From an uncultured Bilophila sp. (lineage in GTDB: Bacteria; Desulfobacterota; Desulfovibrionia; Desulfovibrionales; Desulfovibrionaceae), in contig CABKMN010000003.1 in NCBI GenBank assembly GCA_902373525.1, positions 1-64,000 of the forward strand: a stretch of DNA of 64,000 bases, written 5' to 3'. The notes beneath the pieces are model-generated. The model was not told where the DNA came from. It saw only the letters and a program-made list of their open reading frames with translations, and did no database searches. The position numbers were made by a program, and so were the translations under genes. Every line of letters begins with the position of its first letter. Position 1 is the stretch's first letter. Shown one piece after another: positions 27,452 to 36,566 of this stretch.

Positions 27452-27619
27452 ATGACCGACAACATTCATTCTATGAAAAGACCACAAACCACAGAAAAAG
27501 ATACTCGCGTCATCATTGGCAAAATATCCGAAGATGAGCAAATTACCGTCGCAGATACCGGCTGGAGTGAAGAAACCAAAGACTGCATGAGACAGCCGGT
27601 TATGATGACATGGACATGA
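27452..27619 (+). CDS. Small protein of unknown function (55 aa)
   Basis: Reads MTDNIHSMKRPQTTEKDTRV to MMTWT, with GGGAGAAG before the ATG, 17 nt after the integrase stop. Acidic, soluble, no motif. Co-transcription with int suggests a possible accessory (excisionase-like) role, but nothing in the sequence proves it. Confidence 0.45.
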   Translation: MTDNIHSMKRPQTTEKDTRVIIGKISEDEQITVADTGWSEETKDCMRQPVMMTWT

Positions 27620-27766
27620 TCCGGGCATGGTATAGCTGAAAAATATGCCATTTGCCCAGACAGGCGGCACGGATGTTTGCAAATCGGCATTACTCCATGA
27701 TGCCGCAAATTCGCGCCGCCTGTTTTTATATTGTCTGAACTCGGCGTTTGGTCTATTTCTTCGTCC

Positions 27767-28750
27767 ATGTTGGACCAGCAAAAAATATCCATCGGCAGGG
27801 TACGGGAGGCGTATCGGCTGACCGCAAATGAAGTTGAAACCGTCATTCAGGCGATGTGGCCTCATGCTGTTTTTCCTGCGGAATTATGGCGCAGAGCGCA
27901 TGAAGCCTACTGGAAAGACTTTGCTGACAGTAATCAGGCCGTATACAACATAGCAAGTCCTGTTTTACCGCAACCATGCCTGTCAGATAAACGTCTCTAC
28001 ACCTATTTGTTTGGGTGTGACATAATGGATTTTTTTAGAAAACTTTCGTGGAATATCCATGTCAATGCCTTGCAACAGGGTTTCAAATACATCCTGGAAG
28101 AAACGTATGATGAAATTGACAAGGTATTTCCTGAAGAAAGTGAGTTTCTGTTCCATGCTCTAAAAAGGCTTGAGACAGAAGATTTCTCTGACCAATACTC
28201 GCCTGAATCTCCCCTGTTTGAAGAACCAATATTGACTATACCAGCATCAAGCTATCATTTCATCTCGCATATTTTTGTTGATACAATCCTTGTCAACCGG
28301 GATGATACCATCAGATTTCTCCGCAATTATCCCTTGCACAAGGAAGTGAAGGGCATCACTCGTGCTCTTGTGGAATCCATTCTCAAGGCCATGCCACCAG
28401 AAACCATTCCCCCTGAAATTCCCAAATCGCAAACGGAGCCGCTTACCGTGGAAGAAGCCGAAGGCGGCAGGCTTACCTTCCGGATTCCGGCCACTGTCTG
28501 GAGAGGAAAGCCGGATCATGCCGTCCGCGACGCCATGAAAGATACCTATCCTCGTGCCGTGATCGCGTATGTGCTGTTTTACTGGTGTGGCCCAGACAAT
28601 TCCGAAACCGGGCACAAGACCCAGGTGGGCAGAAAAACGCAGATGGGCCGTCTGTTCACTGAAAAAGAATACAGCGATCCCAAGTCGTATCGAAACCTGA
28701 TGAACTCCCTTCTCGAAGAAGCGGCCGCCTACACTATCGTCAAAGGTTGA
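27767..28750 (+). CDS. Island protein of unknown function (327 aa)
   Basis: A soluble protein starting MLDQQKISIGRVREAYRLTA. No membrane segment. The N-terminal half is rich in aromatic residues, with alternating helices (FRKLSWNIHVNALQQGFKYI). The C-terminal third (FRIPATVWRGKPDHAVRDAM, AVIAYVLFYWCGP, GRLFTEKEYSDPKSYRNLMN) may be a small winged-helix-like or zinc-free domain. An in-frame TTG at 27731 could add 12 residues. It stands between the integrase and the AlpA-like gene. I do not recognise a family. Confidence 0.65.
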   Translation: MLDQQKISIGRVREAYRLTANEVETVIQAMWPHAVFPAELWRRAHEAYWKDFADSNQAVYNIASPVLPQPCLSDKRLYTYLFGCDIMDFFRKLSWNIHVNALQQGFKYILEETYDEIDKVFPEESEFLFHALKRLETEDFSDQYSPESPLFEEPILTIPASSYHFISHIFVDTILVNRDDTIRFLRNYPLHKEVKGITRALVESILKAMPPETIPPEIPKSQTEPLTVEEAEGGRLTFRIPATVWRGKPDHAVRDAMKDTYPRAVIAYVLFYWCGPDNSETGHKTQVGRKTQMGRLFTEKEYSDPKSYRNLMNSLLEEAAAYTIVKG

Positions 28751-28840
28751 TTTTTCACCTCCATTTTCCCGCATTCCCGCATTTTCCCGTCTTTTTCCCG
28801 CCAAATTCCCTCACGGGTCTTTTTCCGAACGTGCCAGAAT

Positions 28841-28875
28841 CTCCTGAAGACCAACAACCTTCAGGAGGTTTTTTC
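28841..28875 (+). promoter_or_regulatory. Hairpin that both resembles a terminator and buries the alpA ribosome-binding site
   Basis: CTCCTGAAG (28841-28849) and CTTCAGGAG (28859-28867) form a 9-bp stem followed by GTTTTTT. The AGGAGG that should start translation at 28876 is inside the 3' arm. The element could attenuate transcription, block translation, or both. Confidence 0.6.
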
Positions 28876-29094
28876 ATGGCTCAACGCAAACCGTCATTCC
28901 CCGAATTCGGCTTTGTTCGCTTGCCCCAAATTCTGGCCTGCATTCCTGTCTGTGAAAGCGCATGGTGGGACGGCTGCCGTTCCGGCCGCTTTCCAAAACC
29001 TGTAAAACTTGGCCCCCGCACCACAGCTTGGCGCGTTGAGGATATCAAGGAGCTTATAGAACGCTTGAGCAACGGTGAAGACAATGTCAGGTAG
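28876..29094 (+). CDS. AlpA-family helix-turn-helix regulator
   Basis: A 72-aa protein. The MerR-like AlpA fold is seen in FVRLPQILACIPVCESAWWDG, GRFPKPVKLGPRTTAWRVED and IKELIERLSN. AlpA proteins regulate the integrase/excision genes of P4-like islands, as excisionase or activator. It is preceded by the RBS-occluding hairpin and followed after 33 nt by the primase-helicase gene, so it probably controls the replication/mobility operon. Confidence 0.85.
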   Translation: MAQRKPSFPEFGFVRLPQILACIPVCESAWWDGCRSGRFPKPVKLGPRTTAWRVEDIKELIERLSNGEDNVR

Positions 29095-29127
29095 CTCAAG
29101 CCTTCATGCCTATGCTTGGAGGCCGCA

Positions 29128-31779
29128 ATGAGCGCCGACATTCTGCACAGCTTTGCCGAGTGTCTGCGTTCAGCGGGGCTGGAGGTCGAAGCCGTTTTGG
29201 CCGACGGCCTCCTGCACCGTTGCGGCACAACGGACAGGCCTCATCGCAAGGACGGCGCATACAAGGCATTTCTGGACGCTCCGGCTTCCATTTGGTGGAA
29301 AAACTGGCGCACCGGCGATGAAGGCACATGGACGCTCAAGCCGGAAAAGGAATTCAACGCCGTCCAGCGTAAGGCTCTGCGGGAACGCATTGCCGCCGCA
29401 AAAGCCGACACCAAGGCCGAGCAGGATCGCCACTGGAAAGCCGCCGCCAAATTGGCAACCAGTATCTGGAACCATGCCAAGCCCCCCGAGGATGACCATC
29501 CCTATTTGAAACGAAAGGAAGTACCGGCCTTCGGCTTGCGGCAGACGGAGGACGAGCGGCTCATTGTTCCGGTATTCAATTCCTCCGGCAAAATCCAAAG
29601 TCTGCAATTCATCCTGCCGGAAAAGCTGACAAGCGGCTCAGACAAGTTTTTTCTCAAGGGCGGTAAAACGTCCAGTGGCTTTTTTTCGCTTCCGGCAAAG
29701 AGCGGAACCAAGGACGGCCCGTTGCTCATTGCCGAAGGGTACGCCACAGGGGCAAGCCTGCATCTGGCTACCGGATACGCCGTGCTGGTTGCCTTCAACG
29801 CCGGAAATCTGGAAGCCGTAGCCCGCACAGCCCGTGCCGGGTATCCGGATCGGGAAATCATTCTTTGCGGGGACAACGACTGTGAAACCGTAAAGCCCGA
29901 CGGCACGCCGTGGAATCCCGGCAAGGAAGCGGCCTTCAGAACGGCGCAGACTGTGGGCGGCAAGCTGGCCGTCTGTCCCGCTCATGAAGGCAAGGCGACG
30001 GACTTCAACGATCTGCACCGACTGCGCTCCCTTGGAGTAGTCCGGACTGTTGTGGAAGCGGCACGGAAACAGGATGCCGATTGCCCCATGCCGGAAGGCT
30101 TCTTTCTTGTGCCGGAAGGCAAGCGCGCCGGGCTGTACAAGCTGGGCATGAAGCCTGATGGCGAGATGAATGAAATCCGCATCGGTCCTCCGCTCCATGT
30201 GAAAGGCATGACTCGCGACAGTGAAGGCAATGAATGGGGCCTCATGCTCGAATGGGCTGATCCGGACGGAAAGAAACACCGTTGGCCCATGCCCATAGAA
30301 CTGCTCTTTCGACAGGGTGCGGACTGGTACAGCGCCCTGGCTTCCGGCGGCTGGTTCGGCAATCCCGCCGCCAGAAAAAAGCTTGTGGACTTTCTGTCCG
30401 CCGTCAGACCTGCCCGGCGCATCCGTTGTGTTCCCTGTACCGGCTGGGACAATGCCGCCTATATCCTGCCGAACGCCGTGTACGGTGACACCTCCAGCGC
30501 GAGCGTGGTTCTGCAATCCGCGCATCACGACCATTTGTACCGCACCGCCGGAACCCTGGACGGCTGGCGGGAAATCGCCGTGCTTGCCGTCGGCAATTCG
30601 CGCCTGAGTTTTGCCCTGTGCGCGGCGTTTGCCGGGCCGTTGCTCCGTCTGGCTGGTCTGGAGGGCGGTGGTTTCAGTTTTGAAGGCGGATCATCATCCG
30701 GCAAGACGACAGCCTTGCAAATAGCCGCATCGGTGTGGGGAGGCCCGGAACACGTCCGAAGCTGGCGCGCCACCGACAACGGCCTTGAGAATATCGCTGT
30801 TCTGCACAACGACAATGTGCTGATTCTGGATGAGGTTGGGCAGGTCAACGGCAAGGTTCTGGCGGAGTGTGCCTACATGCTGGCCAACGGTCAGGGCAAG
30901 GGCCGTTCCAGCCGTGAAGGCAACCTTCGCAAGTCCCATTCATGGCGCCTGCTCTTTCTCTCCAGCGGCGAACTCGGCCTTGCCGACAAGCTGGCTGAGA
31001 ACGGTCTGAAATCCAGAGGCGGACAGGAGGTGCGCTTCGTGGGGCTGCCCGTGGACGCATCCATGCTCACGGCGTTGCATGGTTTTCCCCATGCCGGAAC
31101 CGTGGTCAACCGTCTGAAAGAAGTGGTCGCCATTCATTACGGCCATGCTGGCCGCGCCTTTCTGCAAAAGCTGGTGGAACCCGACACCATGAAAATGGTT
31201 TTGTCCGAGTTGCAAACAGCCCTTGCCAATACGGTCAATCGTCTTGCGCCCGCCGGAGCGGATGGACAGGTGCGGCGTGTGGCCCAACGCTTCGCTCTCT
31301 GCGGTCTGGCCGGAGGGTTGGCCGTGCAGATGGCGATTCTGCCCCCTGACTTTGACGCTCCGGGCTGTGCCGAACGCTGTTTCCATGACTGGCTGGCCGC
31401 TCGCGGCGGAATAGGCGCTTCCGAAGACGCCGCCATTCTGGCCGCTGTACGCCTGTTCATCGAACAGCACGGAGCAAGCCGCTTTCAGGACTTGGACACC
31501 CAAATGTCCACCTGCGTCAATCGCGTGGGCTTTCGGCGCACACGCAACGGCATGACCGAGTATTTGATTCTGCCGGAAAGTTTCCGGGCCGAGGTTGTCA
31601 AAGGGTACGATGAGACAAGTGCCGTGCGTGTTTTGCGTGAGGCGGGCTGGTTACGCACCCCGTCCAAAAACAGGCTGAAATCTCAGGAGCGCCTTCCCGG
31701 CCTTGGCCGTATGCGCGTCTATACCGTGTGCTTGCCGGATGACCCGGACGAAGACACCTCTCAAACCTTACCTGATTGA
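29128..31779 (+). CDS. Toprim primase / DUF927 helicase-like protein
   Basis: 883 aa. A small N-terminal domain and helical linker precede a Toprim domain with [16 protein letters not shown] near residue 200 and LCGDNDCE near 248. The C-terminal half is a DUF927 helicase-like ATPase with Walker [15 protein letters not shown] near residue 515-525 and Walker [11 protein letters not shown] near 565. ATG at 29128 fits TTGGAGG just upstream; a TTG at 29116 overlaps that site. Such proteins replicate phage-plasmid-like islands. The iteron cluster directly downstream may be its target. Confidence 0.85.
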   Translation: MSADILHSFAECLRSAGLEVEAVLADGLLHRCGTTDRPHRKDGAYKAFLDAPASIWWKNWRTGDEGTWTLKPEKEFNAVQRKALRERIAAAKADTKAEQDRHWKAAAKLATSIWNHAKPPEDDHPYLKRKEVPAFGLRQTEDERLIVPVFNSSGKIQSLQFILPEKLTSGSDKFFLKGGKTSSGFFSLPAKSGTKDGPLLIAEGYATGASLHLATGYAVLVAFNAGNLEAVARTARAGYPDREIILCGDNDCETVKPDGTPWNPGKEAAFRTAQTVGGKLAVCPAHEGKATDFNDLHRLRSLGVVRTVVEAARKQDADCPMPEGFFLVPEGKRAGLYKLGMKPDGEMNEIRIGPPLHVKGMTRDSEGNEWGLMLEWADPDGKKHRWPMPIELLFRQGADWYSALASGGWFGNPAARKKLVDFLSAVRPARRIRCVPCTGWDNAAYILPNAVYGDTSSASVVLQSAHHDHLYRTAGTLDGWREIAVLAVGNSRLSFALCAAFAGPLLRLAGLEGGGFSFEGGSSSGKTTALQIAASVWGGPEHVRSWRATDNGLENIAVLHNDNVLILDEVGQVNGKVLAECAYMLANGQGKGRSSREGNLRKSHSWRLLFLSSGELGLADKLAENGLKSRGGQEVRFVGLPVDASMLTALHGFPHAGTVVNRLKEVVAIHYGHAGRAFLQKLVEPDTMKMVLSELQTALANTVNRLAPAGADGQVRRVAQRFALCGLAGGLAVQMAILPPDFDAPGCAERCFHDWLAARGGIGASEDAAILAAVRLFIEQHGASRFQDLDTQMSTCVNRVGFRRTRNGMTEYLILPESFRAEVVKGYDETSAVRVLREAGWLRTPSKNRLKSQERLPGLGRMRVYTVCLPDDPDEDTSQTLPD

Positions 31780-31781
31780 AC

Positions 31782-31921
31782 GGTGACAGTGGTGACAACG
31801 GTGACAAGGCTATAACCACAAGGGTTCTCGCCTGTCACCACCGTCACCGCCGCGTATGCGAGTGGTGACAGCCGGAAAGCCTTGCCATTGTTGGATTGTC
31901 ACCACTGTCACCGTTGTCACC
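31782..31921. repeat. Iteron cluster of GGTGACA repeats (candidate replication origin)
   Basis: GGTGACA at 31782, 31791 and 31800, exactly 9 bp apart; inverted (T/C)GTCACC at 31833 and 31842; GGTGACA at 31864; inverted TGTCACC at 31897, 31906 and 31915, again 9 bp apart. The outer triplets are inverted copies of each other. The cluster fills the gap between the primase-helicase and relaxase genes. Direct iterons at near-helical spacing are typical of plasmid replication origins or partition/oriT accessory sites. Confidence 0.75.
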
Positions 31922-31942
31922 ATTGAAAATAAGTAGGAAGAA

Positions 31943-33136
31943 ATGGATATGTCCTTTCTCGTTTTACATATGGATAAATTCAAAAAAGACGCCATTCGCG
32001 GCATCCAGTCGCACAATCGGCGCGAGCGCGAGAGCCACAGTAATCCCGATATCGACTATACCCGAAGCGCCGGAAATTACGATTTATGCGAAAACCCGTC
32101 CTCCCATTATGCCGAAGCCATCCAGAACCGCATTGACGATCTACTCATGGTCAAAAGTGTCCGCAAGGATGCGGTACATCTGTGCGGCCTGATTATCAGT
32201 TCAGACAAGTCGTTCTTTACACGAATCGGCAAGGCGGAAACCAGACGGTTTTTCGAGGAGAGCGCAGCCTTTCTGACCGACTTTGTCGGCAGAGAAAACA
32301 TCATCTCCGCAATGGTTCACATGGACGAAAAAACGCCGCACATGCACTTTCTCCATGTGCCAGTGACGCCGGACGGACGGCTCAGCGCCAACAGCATCTA
32401 TACCCGCGCCAGTCTGAAAAAGTTGCAAACCGAATTGCCTATCTATCTGCAAAACCGTGGCTTCGACATTCAGCGCGGGGTCGAGCAGAAACCGGGTTCA
32501 GCGAAAAAGCATCTGGATACGCGGGAGTTCAAGCAGCAACAGGAAGCCCTGAACAGCCTGATTCTGGAATCACAAGAGATTGCTCAAAATTCCCGGAAAA
32601 TCATTAACGATTTGGAACAGCGTGAAGAAAAACTGAAAAAAAGCGTTGAAGAGTACAAGCGGCAGGCCGGGGAAGCAGAAAAGGTTCTTCGGGAAGATTC
32701 TGTTCTCCCGAAGGCATCCCTTTTCAACTACCAATCCGTGCTGAAAAAAGCGTTCTTCATCATTGCCGAACTGAAAAAGGCGCTTGCCGTCAAGCACCTC
32801 ATTCAGGAGCAGAAGGAATGCCTGCAACGGGAAGTGGATGCGTTACGCAAAAAACAAACGCAGCTTGAAACGGAATATGCGGTTCACAGGAAGCAAAGCT
32901 GTGCGGAAAGAGAGGAACTGAAGGCACAGTTGAAAAAAATGAAAGCGATTATGGCAGGGTATCGGGAATTTTTGCTTCAGCCGGAAATCCGGCCGCAACA
33001 TCTCGACTTTGTGGAGCGCAAGCGGGCTGAGCAGCTCCAGCGCCGTCAAGAAGAGGAACGGCAACGGCATGAGCAGGAAGCGCGAGAAAAGGAACGTCGT
33101 CAGGCTCAGCCTGTCCGTGGCATGAGAATGCGCTGA
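31943..33136 (+). CDS. MobV-family relaxase
   Basis: A 397-aa relaxase that would nick and bind oriT to start plasmid-type transfer. The N-terminal HNRRERESHSNPDIDYTRS region contains the conserved HN and Asn/Asp residues of MobV/Pre. The HUH motif is VHMDEKTPHMHFLHVPV near residue 130-145. From about residue 200 a long charged coiled coil runs to the C-terminus (EEERQRHEQEAREKERRQ). There is no coupling protein or type IV secretion gene in the window, so transfer would need a helper element. Confidence 0.88.
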   Translation: MDMSFLVLHMDKFKKDAIRGIQSHNRRERESHSNPDIDYTRSAGNYDLCENPSSHYAEAIQNRIDDLLMVKSVRKDAVHLCGLIISSDKSFFTRIGKAETRRFFEESAAFLTDFVGRENIISAMVHMDEKTPHMHFLHVPVTPDGRLSANSIYTRASLKKLQTELPIYLQNRGFDIQRGVEQKPGSAKKHLDTREFKQQQEALNSLILESQEIAQNSRKIINDLEQREEKLKKSVEEYKRQAGEAEKVLREDSVLPKASLFNYQSVLKKAFFIIAELKKALAVKHLIQEQKECLQREVDALRKKQTQLETEYAVHRKQSCAEREELKAQLKKMKAIMAGYREFLLQPEIRPQHLDFVERKRAEQLQRRQEEERQRHEQEAREKERRQAQPVRGMRMR

Positions 33137-33154
33137 CCGTCCGCCGGGAGTCTC

Positions 33155-33207
33155 GGCTCAAAGGTGAGCCATAGCCCACTATGGTTTTCTGGCGAAAACC
33201 AGTGGGC
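33155..33207. other. Two adjacent hairpins after the relaxase gene (candidate oriT)
   Basis: GGCTCA-AAGG-TGAGCC (33155-33170) is followed by a larger inverted repeat. Its outer arms are GCCCAC (33174-33179) and GTGGGC (33202-33207); its inner arms are GGTTTTC and GAAAACC. There is no T-run, so it is not an ordinary terminator. Hairpins next to the mob gene are typical of oriT; the nick site is not determined. Confidence 0.5.
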
Positions 33208-33279
33208 AAGCGTGCCGCTTGACCGCCAAAGGCAAAAGACAAATCGGTGACACCCCCGTCAATCACAGGAGAAAAAATC

Positions 33280-33630
33280 ATGAATATCACAGCCAGTCAA
33301 CTGAAGGAAATCCGACAAGAGTTCGCCAGACTCAAGCCCGCCACCGTCACGCTGGACGGAAACCGCACTATAACCGTGAAGCAGGCTATTTTCACTTTGG
33401 CCCCGACGCTGGAGCGAATGAAGAAGCGCGGTTTCGACACACAGGAAATCGTCGAAAAGTTGCACGAAAAAGGAATTGAGGTGAAGCCCCAAACCTTGAC
33501 TAAGTATCTGACCGAAGCCCGACGGCAGCGGGAAGGCCAGAAAGCCAGGAAGAGAGACACGCCCCCGCCCGCCTCCGAAACACGAACGACGAGCTTCATT
33601 GTTGCTGATACCTCGGATGAGGAACTGTGA
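33280..33630 (+). CDS. Small DNA-binding-like protein beside the relaxase (116 aa)
   Basis: Starts MNITASQLKEIRQEFARLKP; CACAGGAG precedes the ATG. Two helical segments (TVKQAIFTLAPTLERMKKRG and DTQEIVEKLHEKGIEVKPQT plus LTKYLTEARR) look like a helix-turn-helix of the kind that counts 'target steps' in MobC/TraK-like accessory proteins. The last 40 residues are disordered and charged. Position after the relaxase and its hairpins suggests an oriT accessory or transfer regulator. Family not identified with certainty. Confidence 0.6.
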   Translation: MNITASQLKEIRQEFARLKPATVTLDGNRTITVKQAIFTLAPTLERMKKRGFDTQEIVEKLHEKGIEVKPQTLTKYLTEARRQREGQKARKRDTPPPASETRTTSFIVADTSDEEL

Positions 33631-33887
33631 GCAAGAATCCACTGAGAGGAGAGACCATCATGGCAGCAGTTCACAGATATACTCGTGTATCCTGGATCAG
33701 AACGAAGCCGCCAGTGCATCGCTTTGAATAGTAGTCCATACCGCTAGAATTACGAAGATATGGCCGGGCGACCGGCCCTGCATGATGAACAGATACTGCC
33801 TTGACAGAAGAGCAGACCAAACTGCCGTCCGATATGAATTGACGAGGGCTTTTTTCTTACCTAAAAAGCGAAAAGGAGGAAAAACAG
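33631..33887. other. Short non-coding gap before the restriction block
   Basis: About 255 bp. A 23-codon frame at 33660-33731 (MAAVHRYTRVSWIRTK...) follows a decent ribosome-binding site but has no recognised family and may be a gene remnant. The gap should contain the promoter of the restriction operon; no consensus promoter is clear. Confidence 0.35.
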
Positions 33888-36551
33888 TTGCCCCTATCAC
33901 CGTTTCATGCGCTGTATAAAGCCCATAAGCTTTCAAGCTACGCCTTTGGTCAGGACAGGCTAACGGCTGTTTTTGCGTCCTCTGATATTGAAGTCTATCC
34001 CTACCAGATAGCCGCCGCGTGTTTCGCCTTGCGTTCGCCGTATCTGAAAGGCGTTATCCTGTGTGATGAAGGTTCTTTGGGCAAGACATATGAAGCCCTG
34101 TTGATCATCACGCAACTCTGGTACGAGGGCAAAGACCGGCTGTTGCTCATTGTACCCACGCCCTTGCTCTATCAATGGTACGAGATCATTGACAAAAGTT
34201 TCTCCGTTCCCTGCTTTACGTTGGATTCCAATCCGGCCGATGAAGAAGAGCAATGCAAGGGCAACAGTCCTTTTTTCCAGGATGGGATTGTTCTGACCAC
34301 CTACGACATTGCGGCGCAAAACGCCGAGCACATCGCCAAAGTGCAATGGGATGCGGTTATTTTTGAAGAAGCCCACCACCTTCGCAGGATATATGCGGAC
34401 ACCAACAAGGCCGCCGGTGTTCTGAAAAACGCGGTCGGCGACGCCTTCAAGCTCCTGCTCACGGCCACGCCTATGCAGAATTCCATTATGGACCTGTACG
34501 GCCTGATTCATTTCATTGACGAGACCGTGTTCCCGGATGAAAAAACGTTTTACGAGCGTTATTTCCGTAAGCCGGAAAACTACCCGGAACTGACCGATAG
34601 GGTAAGCAGGTTCTGTTTCCGTACCACCAGACCGGAAGTGACGAACTACGTCAAAATTCCGGATCGCATTCCCGTCACCGCTGAATTCACGCTCACGCCT
34701 AGGGAACAGGAACTTTATGATCTGCTTGATGCATATGTTCAGAGGGAAAACAAGGCCGCGTTTCCGCACATGGACCAGTATGATCTGGCCCTCATGCTCT
34801 TCCGTACTTTTTCCTCTTCCACCTTCGCTTTAGACAAGCTGTTGCGTGGCGTCATCCGAAGGATGGAATCCAGCTACGATGCGGAGAGCGGACAGGTTGC
34901 CGCTGAACTTTCCGAACTTCGGCACATGCAGGCTTTGGCCGCCGGTATCAAACAGAACGCCAAGGCCAAAGAACTGCTTACAGGCTTGAAGCAGGGGTTT
35001 GTCCGGCTCAAGGAGCTTGGCGCGCAACAAAAAGCGCTGATTTTTACCGAAAACCGGACCACGCAGAATTTTCTGTTCTCCCTGCTGGACAACGGCCCCT
35101 ACAAGGGCAAGGTTCTGACCTACCACGGCGGAAAAACCCGTGAGTATTCCATCATGGATCGTTTTCGGAATGAGGCGAAAATCCTCATTTCCACGGATAC
35201 CGGGGCGGAAGGCTTTAATCTGGAATTCTGCTCCTTTGTTATCAACTATGATTTGCCGTACAACACTCTGACGATTGAGCAGCGCATCAACCGTTGCCAC
35301 CGCCAGGGGCAACAGTCGGACGTGCTCATCCTTAATTTCCTGAACCGTAACAACTTTGCGGACGTGCGCACATTGGAGTTGATCAATAAGCGCATTCTGC
35401 AATTTTCCGGCATCTTCGGAATGTCTGACAATGTAATCGGCAATTTCAACAGCAACATAAGATGCGGATTTTCCGAAGAGATTGCCACGGCCCGGACCAG
35501 ACAGGAGATAGATCACATCCATCAAAGTACGCTGAAGCAGTTTGAATCGGAAAACAAACAGCTGGTGCGCCAGGCCAAACATTCCCTGTTCACTTCCTTC
35601 ACGAGGGACATAGCGGAAAAGGTCCACATTACCCCGCACTATATCGAATCCAAGGCCAAAGAGATTGAAGATGATCTCTGGTATGTCACCCGCTGGTTCT
35701 TTGAGGGGAAACAGGGCTTCCGTCTGGATGACGAAACCCGCACGGTTTCCGTCACCCGCCTTCCGCCCCCTAAGGTATTCACCGGCAAAGCGCTACGCCG
35801 CACGGAATACAGTATGGCGAAAGGCTATCAGCCCCGCTCCGGCCGCCACACTGTCACCGGTTCGCTCGCCAAGGGCATTTTAGGCGAACTCTTCTGGCGC
35901 GGCATTCCGGAAAGCGGGAGCATTGTTGTGGACGCGCGCGTTGAACCATGCGAGCTTGCATTGTATGAAGTCCAGGTCCGGCCCAAAGGAAACTTTTGGG
36001 GGGGATACTCCTTTTATCCGCTGGTTGGGGAAACCCGTTCCGGCCGCATGCTTTCCCATGACGAATGCGCCGCGCTCATGGCCTTGCCGGTGCTGAATGC
36101 CTCCATGCACGGAGAACCTGTGGGCAGCCGCAACCGCCATTTGCGCCCCACAATGGAGCACAAGCTGGACAGGCTCATTTCCGGCGAGGATTTTATCCGT
36201 AAGGTGCTCTCCGAAACCGATTCAGCGGAAAAAGAGGCAGTCAACGCTTTGAAAAACAAGGCAGCCGAGTGTAAAGTCGGCCTGGAGCGCGGGCTGGACA
36301 GCCTGCATTTTCAGGTGAAAACGGCCAAGTCCGCTTTGGAAAAGGAACTTTCGCGCATGGAGCGAATGTCCCTGCAACGCAGATGTAGCAAGCTGACGCT
36401 GGAATTAAAACAAGCGGAACAAAATCTATTCGCTCAACGTTGCAAACTGGACACGGAATTGGAAGAGCAGATACAAAAACTCTTGGGCAACGCGCAACTT
36501 ACCGCAAAGATTGAACGGCTGTTTGTGGTGCGGGTAAGCGGCACTGCATAA
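33888..36551 (+). CDS. SNF2-type (superfamily 2) helicase of a restriction/defence block
   Basis: 887 aa, TTG start with AAAAGGAGG 8 nt upstream. Motif I is CDEGSLGKTYEALL near residue 60-70, motif II FEEAHHLRR near 160, motif III LLLTATPMQNSIMDLYGLIH. The C-terminal helicase lobe has LIFTENRTTQNFLF, TGAEGFNLEFCSFVINYDLP and the SNF2 signature EQRINRCHRQGQ. From about residue 620 a novel region ends in a coiled coil (MERMSLQRRCSKLTLELKQA). It is the first of four tightly spaced genes with type III Mod and Res. Such helicases occur with DISARM- and BREX-like systems; the exact type is not settled. Confidence 0.85.
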   Translation: MPLSPFHALYKAHKLSSYAFGQDRLTAVFASSDIEVYPYQIAAACFALRSPYLKGVILCDEGSLGKTYEALLIITQLWYEGKDRLLLIVPTPLLYQWYEIIDKSFSVPCFTLDSNPADEEEQCKGNSPFFQDGIVLTTYDIAAQNAEHIAKVQWDAVIFEEAHHLRRIYADTNKAAGVLKNAVGDAFKLLLTATPMQNSIMDLYGLIHFIDETVFPDEKTFYERYFRKPENYPELTDRVSRFCFRTTRPEVTNYVKIPDRIPVTAEFTLTPREQELYDLLDAYVQRENKAAFPHMDQYDLALMLFRTFSSSTFALDKLLRGVIRRMESSYDAESGQVAAELSELRHMQALAAGIKQNAKAKELLTGLKQGFVRLKELGAQQKALIFTENRTTQNFLFSLLDNGPYKGKVLTYHGGKTREYSIMDRFRNEAKILISTDTGAEGFNLEFCSFVINYDLPYNTLTIEQRINRCHRQGQQSDVLILNFLNRNNFADVRTLELINKRILQFSGIFGMSDNVIGNFNSNIRCGFSEEIATARTRQEIDHIHQSTLKQFESENKQLVRQAKHSLFTSFTRDIAEKVHITPHYIESKAKEIEDDLWYVTRWFFEGKQGFRLDDETRTVSVTRLPPPKVFTGKALRRTEYSMAKGYQPRSGRHTVTGSLAKGILGELFWRGIPESGSIVVDARVEPCELALYEVQVRPKGNFWGGYSFYPLVGETRSGRMLSHDECAALMALPVLNASMHGEPVGSRNRHLRPTMEHKLDRLISGEDFIRKVLSETDSAEKEAVNALKNKAAECKVGLERGLDSLHFQVKTAKSALEKELSRMERMSLQRRCSKLTLELKQAEQNLFAQRCKLDTELEEQIQKLLGNAQLTAKIERLFVVRVSGTA

Positions 36552-36566
36552 TTTTCAGGATACCCG

